From positions 1-63,741 of the forward strand of contig CAZLNO010000007.1 of the NCBI GenBank assembly GCA_964561005.1: 63,741 bases of DNA, in the 5' to 3' direction. Position numbers and translations under genes: made by a program. Source of the stretch: CAZLNO01 sp964561005 (GTDB taxonomy: Bacteria; Pseudomonadota; Alphaproteobacteria; Kiloniellales; Rhodovibrionaceae). Below are positions 26,934-36,071 of this stretch, piece after piece; within the stretch, counting starts at the first letter, position 1, and every line of letters begins with the position of its first letter. A model generated the notes under the pieces. It did no database searches. It was not told the DNA's origin and worked only from the letters and a program-made list of their open reading frames with translations.

Positions 26934-27224
26934 ATGTCCGACGTCTCGAAGACGCCGCGCACGCGTCGCGGCGTGTTGAAGCTCGCGGCGGCGCTGCCGG
27001 CGGCCTTGGCGACCATCCCGGTGGTTCTCGCCGGTCGCGGGGCCGAGGCCGCGAAGATGCCCAGGCAGCAGGCCCAGTATCAGCCCGATCCGAACGGTGA
27101 CCAGAAGTGCGCGAACTGCCGCTTCTACATCGAGGGCGAGGGCGGTGGCCCCGGCAAGTGCCAGGTCGTCGAGGGCGATATCGCGCCGGAAGCCTGGTGC
27201 GCGCTTTACGCCCCGCAGGGCTGA
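26934..27224 (+). CDS. High-potential iron-sulfur protein (HiPIP) with Tat signal (96 aa)
   Basis: Small periplasmic [4Fe-4S] electron carrier. A twin-arginine signal (R11-R12, RRGVLKLAAALPAAL) ends near AEAA at about 40. The four cluster cysteines are C59, C62 (CANCRFY), C76 (GKCQVV) and C89 (AWCALYAP), the usual HiPIP spacing. GGAGAG precedes the ATG. HiPIPs carry electrons to photosynthetic reaction centres or to terminal oxidases and reductases; no such partner is visible nearby. A strong hairpin follows the gene, so it is probably monocistronic. Export would use a TatABC system such as that at 38450-40272. Confidence 0.93.
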   Translation: MSDVSKTPRTRRGVLKLAAALPAALATIPVVLAGRGAEAAKMPRQQAQYQPDPNGDQKCANCRFYIEGEGGGPGKCQVVEGDIAPEAWCALYAPQG

Positions 27225-27231
27225 CCCCGCC

Positions 27232-27260
27232 GGCGGAGCGCGCCGCTGGCGCGCTCCGCC
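27232..27260. terminator. Strong hairpin after the HiPIP gene
   Basis: A perfect 13-bp stem (GGCGGAGCGCGCC) with a 3-nt loop begins 7 nt after the stop. No clean T-run follows on either strand, so it may act as a bidirectional barrier between the convergent HiPIP and epimerase genes or as an mRNA stabiliser. Confidence 0.5.
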
Positions 27261-27305
27261 GTCGCTCGGCCGTTTCCCCGTAACCGTCCAGGGGCGCGAC
27301 GGCGT

Positions 27306-28313
27306 TCAGGCGGCTTCCGATTCGCGCAGGGCGGCGACGGCGCGCGCGACCTCGTCCGCGGGCGCGAGGCGTGGCTGCCACTTCAGCCGCGTCGTGGCCT
27401 TCTCGGTGTCGAGGCGCAGATCGCCGAGGAGGCGATCGACGTCCCGGCCCCGGCCGATCGCCCGCAGGCCGGCCGCCAGCACGGGGCGCGCCACGGGCAG
27501 AAAGCGCGGCGTTTGCCCGAAAGCCTCGCAGGCCAGGGCATAGAGGTCGCCGGTGGCGAGGTCGACGCCGTCGCTCACCAGGAAGGTCTCGCCGGCCGCG
27601 GCGGGCCGCGTCGCCGCCAGCTCCAGAAAGCTGCACAGGTTGGACAGGCCGACGACGCTGCGCCGGTTCGCGCGGGCGGCGCTGGGCACCGGCCGGCCGC
27701 GCGCCGCCCAGTCGAGCAGGCGGCGGAAGTTGCCCTTGGCGTGCGGGCCATAGACCAGCGGCGGCCGCACAATGCAGAGATCCAGCGAGCCGTCGCCGGC
27801 CAGGCGGCGCAGCGCGGCCTCCGCCTCCAGCTTGGATTCGGCGTAGGGGTCGGCCGGCGCGAAGGGCGAATCCTCGCGCACGCGCTTGCCACCGCTGGTC
27901 GGGCCGTGCACCGTCGCCGAGCTGACGAAGACGAAACGGCGCACCCCGGCGTCCCGGGCGGCCTCGGCGACCCGCAGCGTGCCCTGGACGTTGATCTCGT
28001 GGACCTGCCGGGCCGCCTCGGGATCGTGCGCGAGGTCGGCATGCGCCTGGCCGGCGAGATGAATGACCGCGTCGAGGCCGGCGAAGGCGTCGGGACTGAC
28101 GCCGTCCGGGCGCGCCAGGTCGAGAAAGCCCGATTGCAGCCGCGCCATCTCGGGCTGTGCCGTCACCATCGGGGAGACGCGGCGGGACAGCGCGCGCACG
28201 CAATGGTCCGCCTCCAGCAGGTGCGGCAGAAGCTGACGGCCGATGAAACCGCCGGGGCCGGTCAGGCCGATGCGCCGCGGCGCCGATGAACTCGACCCTG
28301 AATTCGCGAGCAT
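27306..28313 (-). CDS. NAD-dependent epimerase/dehydratase family protein (335 aa)
   Basis: Extended short-chain dehydrogenase. The nucleotide-binding GPGGFIG is at 19-25, VIHLAGQAHADLAHD follows, FVSSATVHG holds the catalytic Ser region, and DPYAESKLEAE is the YxxxK pair. It resembles the UDP-glucose 4-epimerase/nucleotide-sugar branch. No glycan genes surround it, so the substrate is open. It opposes the HiPIP gene and is divergent from the 143-aa gene at 28422. Confidence 0.88.
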   Translation of the reverse strand: MLANSGSSSSAPRRIGLTGPGGFIGRQLLPHLLEADHCVRALSRRVSPMVTAQPEMARLQSGFLDLARPDGVSPDAFAGLDAVIHLAGQAHADLAHDPEAARQVHEINVQGTLRVAEAARDAGVRRFVFVSSATVHGPTSGGKRVREDSPFAPADPYAESKLEAEAALRRLAGDGSLDLCIVRPPLVYGPHAKGNFRRLLDWAARGRPVPSAARANRRSVVGLSNLCSFLELAATRPAAAGETFLVSDGVDLATGDLYALACEAFGQTPRFLPVARPVLAAGLRAIGRGRDVDRLLGDLRLDTEKATTRLKWQPRLAPADEVARAVAALRESEAA

Positions 28314-28421
28314 GGCGGAAGATTAGGCGAGTCGCGTCTGCTTGGCGAGCGATTCGGCGCAGGCCGGATTGGCCCCGTGGCGCGGCTGCGCTAAGCTGCG
28401 CCGAGGATCGGGAGAGTGGCG

Positions 28422-28853
28422 ATGGACGACGCCTTCGAGACCGGCGACTGGACGGTCCAGGTCAGCAGCCTGCCGCATGCCGTGGCCGAGGCCTGCGCCG
28501 TCGCGGGGCTCTCGCCCAACGCGGTGGAGCTGCGCGATCTGGCGGTGGTCAACGCCAAGCCCTCGGCCAGTGGGGCCGCGGTGCGCTGTCCCTCGTACTT
28601 CTGCGACCGCACGGGCTTCGTGCTGGTGCTGGCCTATCTGGTGCGCAACCATCTGCCTTTCGAGCTGGAAATGTTCCTGGAGACGGGCCGCGGCGGCGCC
28701 GCCTATCGGCTGCACCCGGCGCTGGATGCGCACTCGCGCGCGCTGCTGGCCGAAATCGATCCGCGCCAGGCGGAGGAGATCGCGGACCTGCAAGAGCGCG
28801 CGGCGCGGGTGTTCGAGCGCCTGCGCCACGGCCACCTGATCGAGGAGGGGTGA
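28422..28853 (+). CDS. Hypothetical protein (143 aa)
   Basis: Family not recognised. A soluble alpha/beta protein with conserved-looking VQVSSLPHAVAEACAVAG near the N-terminus and a C-terminal helix rich in Glu/Arg (QAEEIADLQERAARVFERL). The ATG at 28422 sits 7 nt after GGAG and is preferred over a GTG two codons earlier. Codon bias is strong. Confidence 0.75.
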   Translation: MDDAFETGDWTVQVSSLPHAVAEACAVAGLSPNAVELRDLAVVNAKPSASGAAVRCPSYFCDRTGFVLVLAYLVRNHLPFELEMFLETGRGGAAYRLHPALDAHSRALLAEIDPRQAEEIADLQERAARVFERLRHGHLIEEG

Positions 28854-28916
28854 GGCGGTACGCCACGTGTTTTGCGGGGAGATGGCCGGGTCAAGCCCGG
28901 CCAGGACGTAACCTGC

Positions 28917-29003
28917 GGGGCGCGGGCTCCCGACCGCGCCCCGAACGTTTTCCTGCTGTGCGTGAGGTAAACGTTCCGGTCGGGGACAGGAGCCCCCGAC
29001 CGG
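28917..29003. repeat. Twin-palindrome repeat, copy 1
   Basis: Two GC palindromes (GGGGCGCGG...CCGCGCCCC at 28917-28942 and CCGGTCGGGG...CCGACCGG at 28976-29003) are joined by a 33-nt spacer that begins GAACGTTTTCC and ends AAACGTT. It lies between the convergent 143-aa gene and erpA. Related copies are at 37052-37135 (inverted) and 40831-40980. Confidence 0.75.
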
Positions 29004-29039
29004 CAAAGGTAGCCTGCCGGACGAGCCCAAGCCGGCGCC

Positions 29040-29396
29040 TCAAATGGAGAACGACGCCCCGCAGCCGCAGGAGCTGCTGGCGTTGGGGTTGCGCACCTCG
29101 AAGTAGGAGCCGATCAGGTCCTCGACGAAGTTCAGCTCCGAGCCCGCCAGCAGCTCCAGCGAGATCTCGTCGATCACCACCGCCACGCCGTCGCGCCGGA
29201 ACACCCGGTCGTCCTCGTTCACCTGCTTGTCGAAATCGAAGCCGTAGCGGAAGCCGGAGCAGCCGCCGCCGGAGACCGAGACCCGCAGCATGAGGTCATG
29301 GTCGCCTTCCTGCGCGAGCAGCGCGGCAATGCGCCGGGCGGCGCTGTCGCTGATCTGGATGCTGTCGGCGGTGTCGATCGTCGCTGCCTCAGACAC
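29040..29396 (-). CDS. erpA: Iron-sulfur cluster insertion protein ErpA (118 aa)
   Basis: A-type carrier that passes Fe-S clusters to apo-enzymes. The three ligand cysteines are C46 (GGGCSGFRY), C110 and C112 (SSCGCGASF). DEISLELLAGSELNFVEDL is typical. Divergent from dgt across about 100 nt, an arrangement common in alphaproteobacteria. Confidence 0.94.
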   Translation of the reverse strand: MSEAATIDTADSIQISDSAARRIAALLAQEGDHDLMLRVSVSGGGCSGFRYGFDFDKQVNEDDRVFRRDGVAVVIDEISLELLAGSELNFVEDLIGSYFEVRNPNASSSCGCGASFSI

Positions 29397-29496
29397 GGCG
29401 CAACTCCTCTGCCGGACCGGTTGATGACGCCCATCATCTATGTAAGCAACGCCGGAGGTCTGTCAAATCACGTCCCTTGCGGTTAGGGTCGCGGCC

Positions 29497-30669
29497 ATGC
29501 CCCCGCCCACAGCCCACGCCCAGGAACTTGCCCCCTTCGCCAGCGATCCGGCAAGGAGCCGCGGCCGCCGCCTGACCGAGCCGGAGAGCGCGACGCGCAC
29601 CTGCTTTCAGCGCGACCGCGACCGCATCGTCCACGCCCGCGCCTTCCGCCGCCTGCAATACAAGACGCAGGTCTTCGTCTACCACGAGGGCGACTACTTC
29701 CGCACCCGGCTGACCCACTCGCTGGAGGTGGCGCAGATCGCCCGCTCCATCAGCCGCGCGCTTGGCCTCAACGAGGACCTGGCGGAGGCGGTGGCGCTGG
29801 CGCACGACCTGGGGCACACGCCCTTCGGCCACGCCGGCGAGGACGCGCTGCAGGCGCTGCTGGCCGAGCAGGGCGGCTTCGACCACAACTTCCAGACCTT
29901 CCGCATCGTCACGGAGCTGGAGCAGCGCTACGCCGAGTTCGACGGCCTGAACCTGACCTGGGAGACCCTGGAAGGGGTGGTGAAGCACAACGGCCCGCTG
30001 CACGACCCCTGGCCGAGCCTCCGGCGTTACTGCGAGGGCTTCGACCTGGAGCTGGGGACCTACGCGGGGCCGGAGGCGCAGGTGGCGGCGCTGGCCGACG
30101 ACATCGCCTACAACAACCACGACATCGACGACGGCCTGCGCGCCGGGCTGTTCGCCATCGACGACCTGGCCGAGGTGCCGCTGGTCGGCCCGGTGTTCGA
30201 CGAGGTGCGCCGGCGCTATCCGGGACTCGAGGCGAGCCGCGTCATCCACGAGGCGGTGCGCCGCCTGATCGACCGCATGGTGGGCGACCTGCTGGCGGAG
30301 ACGCGCCGACGCCTGGCCGACCTGAACCCCCAAGGCACGGAGGAGGTGCGTCAGGCTGGCGGGCCGGTGGTTGCGTTTTCCGACGACATGCGCGAGAACG
30401 ACCGCGCGCTGAAGGCGTTCTTGTTCCGGCGCATGTACCGCCACCACAAGGTGAACCGGATGACCGCCAAGGTGCGGCGCGTGGTGCGGGAGATGTTCGA
30501 GGCCTACCTCGAAAACCCGCAGTGCCTGCCGCCCGAATGGCAGGCGCGCGCGGCCGGGCTGTCCGCGCGGGCGTACGCCCGCCTGGTGGCCGACTATATC
30601 GCCGGGATGACCGACCGCTACGCCCTGCAGGAACATCGCAAGCTTTTCGACATCGACGCGGCGACATAG
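29497..30669 (+). CDS. dgt: Deoxyguanosinetriphosphate triphosphohydrolase-like protein (390 aa)
   Basis: HD-domain dNTPase of the Dgt family. Metal ligands are visible: H74 (TRLTHSLEVAQIAR), H103-D104 (ALAHDLGHTPFGH) and a later Asp in ALADDIAYNNHDIDD. It hydrolyses dNTPs to the nucleoside plus triphosphate; preference for dGTP is not certain in this subfamily. Its stop abuts the argS ATG with no gap, so the two are almost surely co-transcribed. Confidence 0.92.
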   Translation: MPPPTAHAQELAPFASDPARSRGRRLTEPESATRTCFQRDRDRIVHARAFRRLQYKTQVFVYHEGDYFRTRLTHSLEVAQIARSISRALGLNEDLAEAVALAHDLGHTPFGHAGEDALQALLAEQGGFDHNFQTFRIVTELEQRYAEFDGLNLTWETLEGVVKHNGPLHDPWPSLRRYCEGFDLELGTYAGPEAQVAALADDIAYNNHDIDDGLRAGLFAIDDLAEVPLVGPVFDEVRRRYPGLEASRVIHEAVRRLIDRMVGDLLAETRRRLADLNPQGTEEVRQAGGPVVAFSDDMRENDRALKAFLFRRMYRHHKVNRMTAKVRRVVREMFEAYLENPQCLPPEWQARAAGLSARAYARLVADYIAGMTDRYALQEHRKLFDIDAAT

Positions 30670-32424
30670 ATGAACTTCTTCAACGACTTCCGCGAAAGGA
30701 TCATCGGCGAGCTGGGCGCCCTGGCCGAGGCCGGCGTGCTGCCCGCGGGCCTGGACACGGCCAACGTCAAGGTGGAGCCGCCGCGCGACCCCGCGCACGG
30801 CGACCTCGCGACCAACGCCGCCATGGTGCTGGCCAGGCCGGCCGGCATGAAGCCGCGCGAGCTGGCCGAGCCCCTGGCCGAACGGCTGCGCGCGCTGGAC
30901 GGCGTGGCGGCGGTGGAGGTCGCCGGCCCCGGCTTCGTCAACCTGCGCCTGAGCGACGGTTTCTGGGCGGAGATGCTGGCGACGATCCTGCGCGCCGGCA
31001 GCGACTGGGGCCGCCTGGACATCGGGCGGGGGCGCAAGGTCAACGTGGAGTACGTCTCCGCCAATCCGACCGGGCCGCTGACCGTGGGCCACGCGCGCGG
31101 CGCCGTGGTGGGCGACGCGCTCGCCGGGCTGCTGGAGCGCGTCGGCTACGACGTCTGCCGCGAGTACTACGTCAACGACGCCGGGGCGCAGGTCGACACC
31201 CTGGCGCGCTCGGCCTATCTGCGCTACCGCGAGGCGCTGGGCGAGGACATCGGCGAGATTCCGGCCGGCCTGTACCCCGGCGACTATCTGAAGGACGTGG
31301 GCCGCGCGCTGGCCGAGCGCGACGGCGCGCGCTGGCTGGACGCGCCCGAGAGCGACTGGCTGCCCGAGGTGCGCGCGTTCACGATCGCGCGCATGCTGGG
31401 CTGGATCAAGGACGACCTGGCGGCGCTGGGCGTGCGCCAGGAAAGCTTTGTCTCGGAACGCGAACTGGTCGCGCGCGGGCTGGTCGAGGAGGTCTTGCAC
31501 GAGCTGGAGGCGCGCGGGCTGATCTACACCGGCGTGCTGGAGCCGCCCAAGGGCAAGAAGCCGGAGGACTGGGAGCCGCGCCCGCAGACGCTGTTCAAGG
31601 CCAGCGAATTCGGCGACGACACCGACCGGCCGATCCGCAAGGCCGACGGCTCCTTCACCTACTTCGCCAACGACATGGCGAACCACCTGGACAAGTTCCG
31701 CCGCGGCTATCCCACGATGATCAACGTCTGGGGCGCCGACCACGGCGGCTACGTCAAGCGCATGAAGGCGGCGGTGAAGGCGCTGACCCAGGGGGAGGGC
31801 GAGCTGCACATCCTGCTGTGCCAGCTCGTGAAGCTGCTGCGCGGCGGCGAGCCGGTGAAGATGTCCAAGCGCGCCGGCACCTTCGTCACCCTGCGCGAGG
31901 TGGTCGACGAGGTCGGCAAGGACGTCGTGCGCTTCATCATGCTGACGCGCAAGAACGACGCGCCGCTCGACTTCGACCTGGAGAAGGTGCTGGAGCAGAG
32001 CAAGGACAATCCGGTCTTCTACGTGCAGTACGCTCATGCGCGCTGTCATTCCGTGCTGCGCCACGCCGGCGTTGAAGTGCCGGACATCGCGCTGGACAGC
32101 ACGAGCCTGGCAGCGGCGCGGTTGGCGTGCTTGACCGACTCGGAAGAGCTTGCGTTAATCAAGCAATTGGCGGCGTGGCCGCGCTGTCTCGAAGGCGCGG
32201 CGGAGGCCTATGAGCCGCATCGGGTCGCGTTCTACTTGTACGAGGTGGCGGCGATCTTCCACGGTCTCTGGACCAAGGGCAAGGACGACGCGAGCTTGCG
32301 GTTCCTTCTCCCTCAGGACCGAGAGTTGACGCAGGCGCGCCTCGCGCTTGTGCGGGCGGTCCAGCAGGTGATCGCCTCCGGCCTTGAGGTCATGGGGGTC
32401 GAGCCGGTCGAGGAGATGCGCTGA
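30670..32424 (+). CDS. argS: Arginine--tRNA ligase (584 aa)
   Basis: Class I synthetase for tRNA-Arg. HIGH is present as HARG at 141-144 (ANPTGPLTVGHARG), and the KMSK-like KMSKR is at about 397. The Add-1 N-terminal domain and C-terminal helical anticodon domain (YVQYAHARCHSVLRHAG onward) are complete. Its last base is the first base of the next gene (ATG at 32424, TGATG). Confidence 0.97.
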   Translation: MNFFNDFRERIIGELGALAEAGVLPAGLDTANVKVEPPRDPAHGDLATNAAMVLARPAGMKPRELAEPLAERLRALDGVAAVEVAGPGFVNLRLSDGFWAEMLATILRAGSDWGRLDIGRGRKVNVEYVSANPTGPLTVGHARGAVVGDALAGLLERVGYDVCREYYVNDAGAQVDTLARSAYLRYREALGEDIGEIPAGLYPGDYLKDVGRALAERDGARWLDAPESDWLPEVRAFTIARMLGWIKDDLAALGVRQESFVSERELVARGLVEEVLHELEARGLIYTGVLEPPKGKKPEDWEPRPQTLFKASEFGDDTDRPIRKADGSFTYFANDMANHLDKFRRGYPTMINVWGADHGGYVKRMKAAVKALTQGEGELHILLCQLVKLLRGGEPVKMSKRAGTFVTLREVVDEVGKDVVRFIMLTRKNDAPLDFDLEKVLEQSKDNPVFYVQYAHARCHSVLRHAGVEVPDIALDSTSLAAARLACLTDSEELALIKQLAAWPRCLEGAAEAYEPHRVAFYLYEVAAIFHGLWTKGKDDASLRFLLPQDRELTQARLALVRAVQQVIASGLEVMGVEPVEEMR

Positions 32425-33515
32425 TGGCGCTGTTTCGCCGGCGCAGGCGGGGCGGTCGCGAGCCCGCGGAAGAGCGGGACGACGACTTCGACGGCCCGGC
32501 GGACCCCGACGACGACCTGCGGGATGAGGATTACGAGGACGAGTTCGTCGAGGACGACCTGGAAGACGAGGCGCCAGCGCGCGGCGGGTGGCTCGGCACG
32601 CTCTCGCGCGGCGTCGGCGCCGGGATCGTGGCCGCCGTGGTGGTTGTCGGGCTCTACTATGCCTACTCCTGGGGCGTGGGCCATCGGGAGCGCCCCCTGC
32701 ATCGCAGCGAGCTGCCCGTGGTCACGGCGGAGGAGGGACCGGAGAAGGTCCGTCCCGAGGACCCCGGCGGCATGGAGGTGCCCCACCAGGACAAGCTGTT
32801 GCTCAACGAGGGCGGCGCCCCGGAGGGCGAGCCGAAGGTCGAGCGCCTGCTGCCGCGGCCGGAGGACCCGCAGCCCTTGCCGGAGGCGGAGCGCGCGGGC
32901 GAGCGCGCGGCCGGGGCGGGCGAATCCGAAGCCCCGACCGGCGGTGCGGCGTCGGCGGCGGGCGGCGGCGATGCCGCTGCCGCTGCCGCCTCCAGGAACG
33001 CGGCGCCGGCGTCCTCCGAGGCCACCGATGGCGGCGCGGCGTCGGTCGCCGGGGCCGGCGAGCCGGCAAGCGAGGTCGGGATGCCGGAGGCGCCGACCGC
33101 GCCCAGCGAACAGCCGCAACCGGGCGCGGCTGACAGCGATGAAGGTGGGCGCGCGCCGGCGCCGGCCACCGCGGGCGAGGAGGGCGAACCTTCCGGAGGG
33201 GCCGAGGCCGATGCGGCGACGGCGCCCGATCCGGTCGCCGAGCCGGCGCCGCCCCGGCCGCGGCCCGGCGATGCCCTGGTCCAGCTCGCGGCCTTCCGCG
33301 ACAAGGCCACGGCGGAGCGCGTCTGGGGGCAGTTGCGCACCCGCTTTCCGAACGTCCTGGGCGATCAGCGCCTGATCCTTCAGGCGGTCGAGATCGAGGG
33401 CAAGGGCACCTTCTGGCGCGTGCGCACCGGCCCGTTCCCCAATCGCGCCACGGCCCGCGACGTCTGCACGCAGCTCAAGGCGCGGGACCAGGCCTGTCTC
33501 GTGGTGACGCAGTAG
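32424..33515 (+). CDS. SPOR domain-containing protein (363 aa)
   Basis: Divisome-type peptidoglycan-binding protein. It has an acidic cytoplasmic N-terminus, one transmembrane helix at about 65-80 (GIVAAVVVVGLYYAYSWGV), a long Ala/Pro/Glu-rich periplasmic linker and a C-terminal SPOR domain (DALVQLAAFRDKATAERVWG; FWRVRTGPFPNRATARDVC). SPOR domains bind denuded glycan strands at the septum. It is between argS and nagZ in a tightly packed operon. Confidence 0.9.
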   Translation: MALFRRRRRGGREPAEERDDDFDGPADPDDDLRDEDYEDEFVEDDLEDEAPARGGWLGTLSRGVGAGIVAAVVVVGLYYAYSWGVGHRERPLHRSELPVVTAEEGPEKVRPEDPGGMEVPHQDKLLLNEGGAPEGEPKVERLLPRPEDPQPLPEAERAGERAAGAGESEAPTGGAASAAGGGDAAAAAASRNAAPASSEATDGGAASVAGAGEPASEVGMPEAPTAPSEQPQPGAADSDEGGRAPAPATAGEEGEPSGGAEADAATAPDPVAEPAPPRPRPGDALVQLAAFRDKATAERVWGQLRTRFPNVLGDQRLILQAVEIEGKGTFWRVRTGPFPNRATARDVCTQLKARDQACLVVTQ

Positions 33516-33517
33516 CC

Positions 33518-34546
33518 GTGCCGTGCGCCGTCGTCCTCGGATGCAGCGGTCCCCGCCTGACGGCGGAGGAGCGCCGCTTCTTCGCCGAGGCCGATCCGGT
33601 CGGCTTCATTCTGTTCGCGCGCAACTGCGAGAGCCCCGAGCAGGTGCAGATCCTCGTGGACTCGCTGCGCGAGACCGTCGGCCGCGCCGAGGCGCCGGTG
33701 CTGATCGACCAGGAGGGCGGCCGGGTCGCGCGGCTCAAGCCGCCGCACTGGCGCGCCGCGCCGGCGCCGGCCACCTTCGGCCGCCTGGCGGAGAGCGATG
33801 CGGAGGCGGCGGCGCGGGCGGCCTGGCTCAACGCCCGTCTGCTGGCCCTCGATCTGGCGGCGCTCGGCATCACGGTGGACTGCACCCCCGTGCTCGACCT
33901 GCGCCTGCCCGAGGGCCACGCCGTGATCGGCGATCGCGCCTTCGCCGACGATCCGGCGCGCGTGGCCAGGCTGGGCGCGCGGGTCTGCGCGGGGCTGGAG
34001 GCCGGCGGCGTGCTGCCCGTGGTGAAGCACGTTCCCGGACACGGCCGGGCGCGGGTGGACAGCCACCTGGATCTGCCGGTCGTCGAAGCGCCCCGGGATG
34101 TCCTTGAGGCGAGCGACTTCCGGCCCTTCGCGGCGCTGCGGGATGCCCCCTGGGCGATGACGGCGCACGTCGTCTACAGCGCGCTGGACTCCGACCGACC
34201 GGCCACGACCTCGCCCCAGGTCATCGCGGAGGTGATTCGCGGCCACATCGGCTTCGACGGCGTGCTTGTCTCCGACGACCTCTCGATGCAGGCCCTGCGC
34301 GGCGATCTTCGGTCGCGGACGCGGGCGGCGCTGGCCGCGGGCTGCGACCTGGTGCTGCACTGCAACGGCGACCCGGCGGAGATGACGGCCGTTGTGGAGG
34401 CCGCCGCGCCGCTGTACGAGGCCGCGGCGCGGCGCCTCTGGGCGGCGGAGCAGCGGCGGCGCGAGGCCTGGACGGCCGGCTTCGACGCCGAGGCGGCACG
34501 GCGGGACCTGGACGACCTGTTGGCCCGCGCGCCCGGCGCGCGGTAA
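33518..34546 (+). CDS. nagZ: Beta-N-acetylhexosaminidase NagZ (342 aa)
   Basis: Glycoside hydrolase family 3 enzyme of peptidoglycan recycling, removing GlcNAc from GlcNAc-anhydroMurNAc. Signature KHVPGHGRARVDSH begins at about K170 and holds the catalytic His/Asp dyad. The nucleophile Asp is in VSDDLSMQAL, at about 252. LIDQEGGRVARL near the N-terminus is also typical. GTG start, 2 nt after the SPOR gene stop. Confidence 0.95.
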   Translation: MPCAVVLGCSGPRLTAEERRFFAEADPVGFILFARNCESPEQVQILVDSLRETVGRAEAPVLIDQEGGRVARLKPPHWRAAPAPATFGRLAESDAEAAARAAWLNARLLALDLAALGITVDCTPVLDLRLPEGHAVIGDRAFADDPARVARLGARVCAGLEAGGVLPVVKHVPGHGRARVDSHLDLPVVEAPRDVLEASDFRPFAALRDAPWAMTAHVVYSALDSDRPATTSPQVIAEVIRGHIGFDGVLVSDDLSMQALRGDLRSRTRAALAAGCDLVLHCNGDPAEMTAVVEAAAPLYEAAARRLWAAEQRRREAWTAGFDAEAARRDLDDLLARAPGAR

Positions 34547-34557
34547 AAAAGGACGCC

Positions 34558-35394
34558 ATGAGCGAACAGCCGCCGTTCGAGGAAGATCGGCCCGAGGCCG
34601 CGCCCGACCGCGAGCCCGTGCAGCTCGTCCTCGACCTGCACGGCTACGAGGGGCCGATCGACGCGCTGCTCCAGCTCGCCCGCGAGCAGAAGGTCGACAT
34701 CACCCGCATCTCCATCCTGGATCTGGCCGAGCAGTACCTGGAATTCGTGCGCGAGGCCCGGCGCCTGCGGCTGGAGCTGGCGGCCGATTACCTCGTGATG
34801 GCGGCCTGGCTGGCCTACCTGAAGTCGCGCCTGCTGCTGCCCCGGCCGGAAGACGAGGAGGCGGAGCCCAGCGGCGCCGAGATGGCCGCCGCCCTGCGCT
34901 TCCAGCTTCAGCGCCTCCAGGCGATGCAGGAGGCCGGGCAGAAATTGCTGCGCCAGCCGCGCCTGGGCCGCGACGTCTTCGCGCGCGGCGCGCCGGAGGA
35001 AATCCCGGTCGTCACCGTGCCGCGCCACGACTGCTCGCTCTACGACCTCCTGCGCGCCTATGCCGACCAGCGCGGGCGTGTCGAGGCCAGCAGCCTGCGC
35101 GTCGACCCGCTGGATCTGGACTCCGTGGAGGCCGCCATCGGCCGCCTGCGCCGGCAACTCGGCGCGGTGCCATCCTGGCGCACGCTGTTCAGCTTCCTCG
35201 GCCCGGAACTCGGCGACGGCCTGCAGCGGCGCTCGGCGGTGGCAGCGACCTTCGCCGCCAGCCTGGAACTCTGCCGCGAGGGGGAGGTGGAGCTGCGCCA
35301 GGACGCCACCTTCGGCCCGCTCTTCCTGCGCGCGAAGGCGACGGACGGCGCCGGCGCCGAGCCCGACTCGCCGGGCGAGGACGACCCGCGATGA
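34558..35394 (+). CDS. scpA: Segregation and condensation protein A (278 aa)
   Basis: Kleisin subunit of the SMC-ScpAB complex. The N-terminal helical domain FEGPIDALLQLA-like (GYEGPIDALLQLAREQKVDI) and YLVMAAWLAYLKSRLLLP are diagnostic. A C-terminal winged helix is present (ELCREGEVELRQDATFGPLFL). Overlaps scpB by ATGA, so the subunits are translationally coupled. Confidence 0.95.
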   Translation: MSEQPPFEEDRPEAAPDREPVQLVLDLHGYEGPIDALLQLAREQKVDITRISILDLAEQYLEFVREARRLRLELAADYLVMAAWLAYLKSRLLLPRPEDEEAEPSGAEMAAALRFQLQRLQAMQEAGQKLLRQPRLGRDVFARGAPEEIPVVTVPRHDCSLYDLLRAYADQRGRVEASSLRVDPLDLDSVEAAIGRLRRQLGAVPSWRTLFSFLGPELGDGLQRRSAVAATFAASLELCREGEVELRQDATFGPLFLRAKATDGAGAEPDSPGEDDPR

Positions 35395-36068
35395 GCGATC
35401 CGCGCTTCGAGCAGCTTCGCATCCTGGAGGCCGTGCTCTTCGCGTCCAGCGAGCCGCGCACGCCCGCCGAGCTGGCCCGGCACCTGCCCGCCGACGCCGA
35501 GGTCGACTCCCTGCTCGCGGAGCTGGAGTCGCTCTATGCCGGGCGCGGCGTGGTGCTGCGGCGGATCGGCGAGGCCTGGGCCTTCCGCACCGCGCCCGAC
35601 CTGGCGGGCCGCCTGCGCATCGAGCAGACCGTCACCCGCAAGCTGTCGCGCGCCGCCGTGGAGACGCTGGCCATCATCGCCTATCATCAGCCGGTGACCC
35701 GCGCCGAGATCGAGGAGATCCGCGGCGTGGGCCTCAGCAAGGGGACGCTCGACACCCTGCTGGAGGCCGGCTGGGTGCGCCCGCGCGGCCGGCGCCAGAC
35801 GCCCGGCCGCCCGGTCACCTGGTGCACGACCGCCGCCTTCCTGGACCATTTCGGGCTGTCCAGCCTGCAGGACCTGCCGGGCGTGGAGGAACTGAAGGCC
35901 GCCGGCCTGCTGGACGCGCGGCCGGCCCTGACGGCGCTGAGCGCGCGCGGCGAGCTGGGCGAGGCGGGGGCGGGCGAGACGCGGGCGCCCGCGGCGGAAG
36001 AGGCGCTCGACCCGGACTTCGGCGAGCATCTGGTGGATACGACCGACGACGAAACACAAGGTGACTGA
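35391..36068 (+). CDS. scpB: Segregation and condensation protein B (225 aa)
   Basis: Two winged-helix domains. ILEAVLFASSEPRTPAELARHL marks the first, and RAAVETLAIIAYHQPVTRAEIEEIRGV the second, which is the family hallmark. The ATG at 35391 overlaps scpA. An open frame extends far upstream but reads antisense-like sequence. An acidic C-terminal tail ends the protein. Confidence 0.95.
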   Translation: MSDPRFEQLRILEAVLFASSEPRTPAELARHLPADAEVDSLLAELESLYAGRGVVLRRIGEAWAFRTAPDLAGRLRIEQTVTRKLSRAAVETLAIIAYHQPVTRAEIEEIRGVGLSKGTLDTLLEAGWVRPRGRRQTPGRPVTWCTTAAFLDHFGLSSLQDLPGVEELKAAGLLDARPALTALSARGELGEAGAGETRAPAAEEALDPDFGEHLVDTTDDETQGD

Positions 36069-36071
36069 GCC

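Noticed and set aside
29434..32064. Minus-strand open frame of 876 codons opposite dgt and argS
   Set aside because: Antisense shadow; no recognisable protein sequence, and both plus-strand genes are complete.
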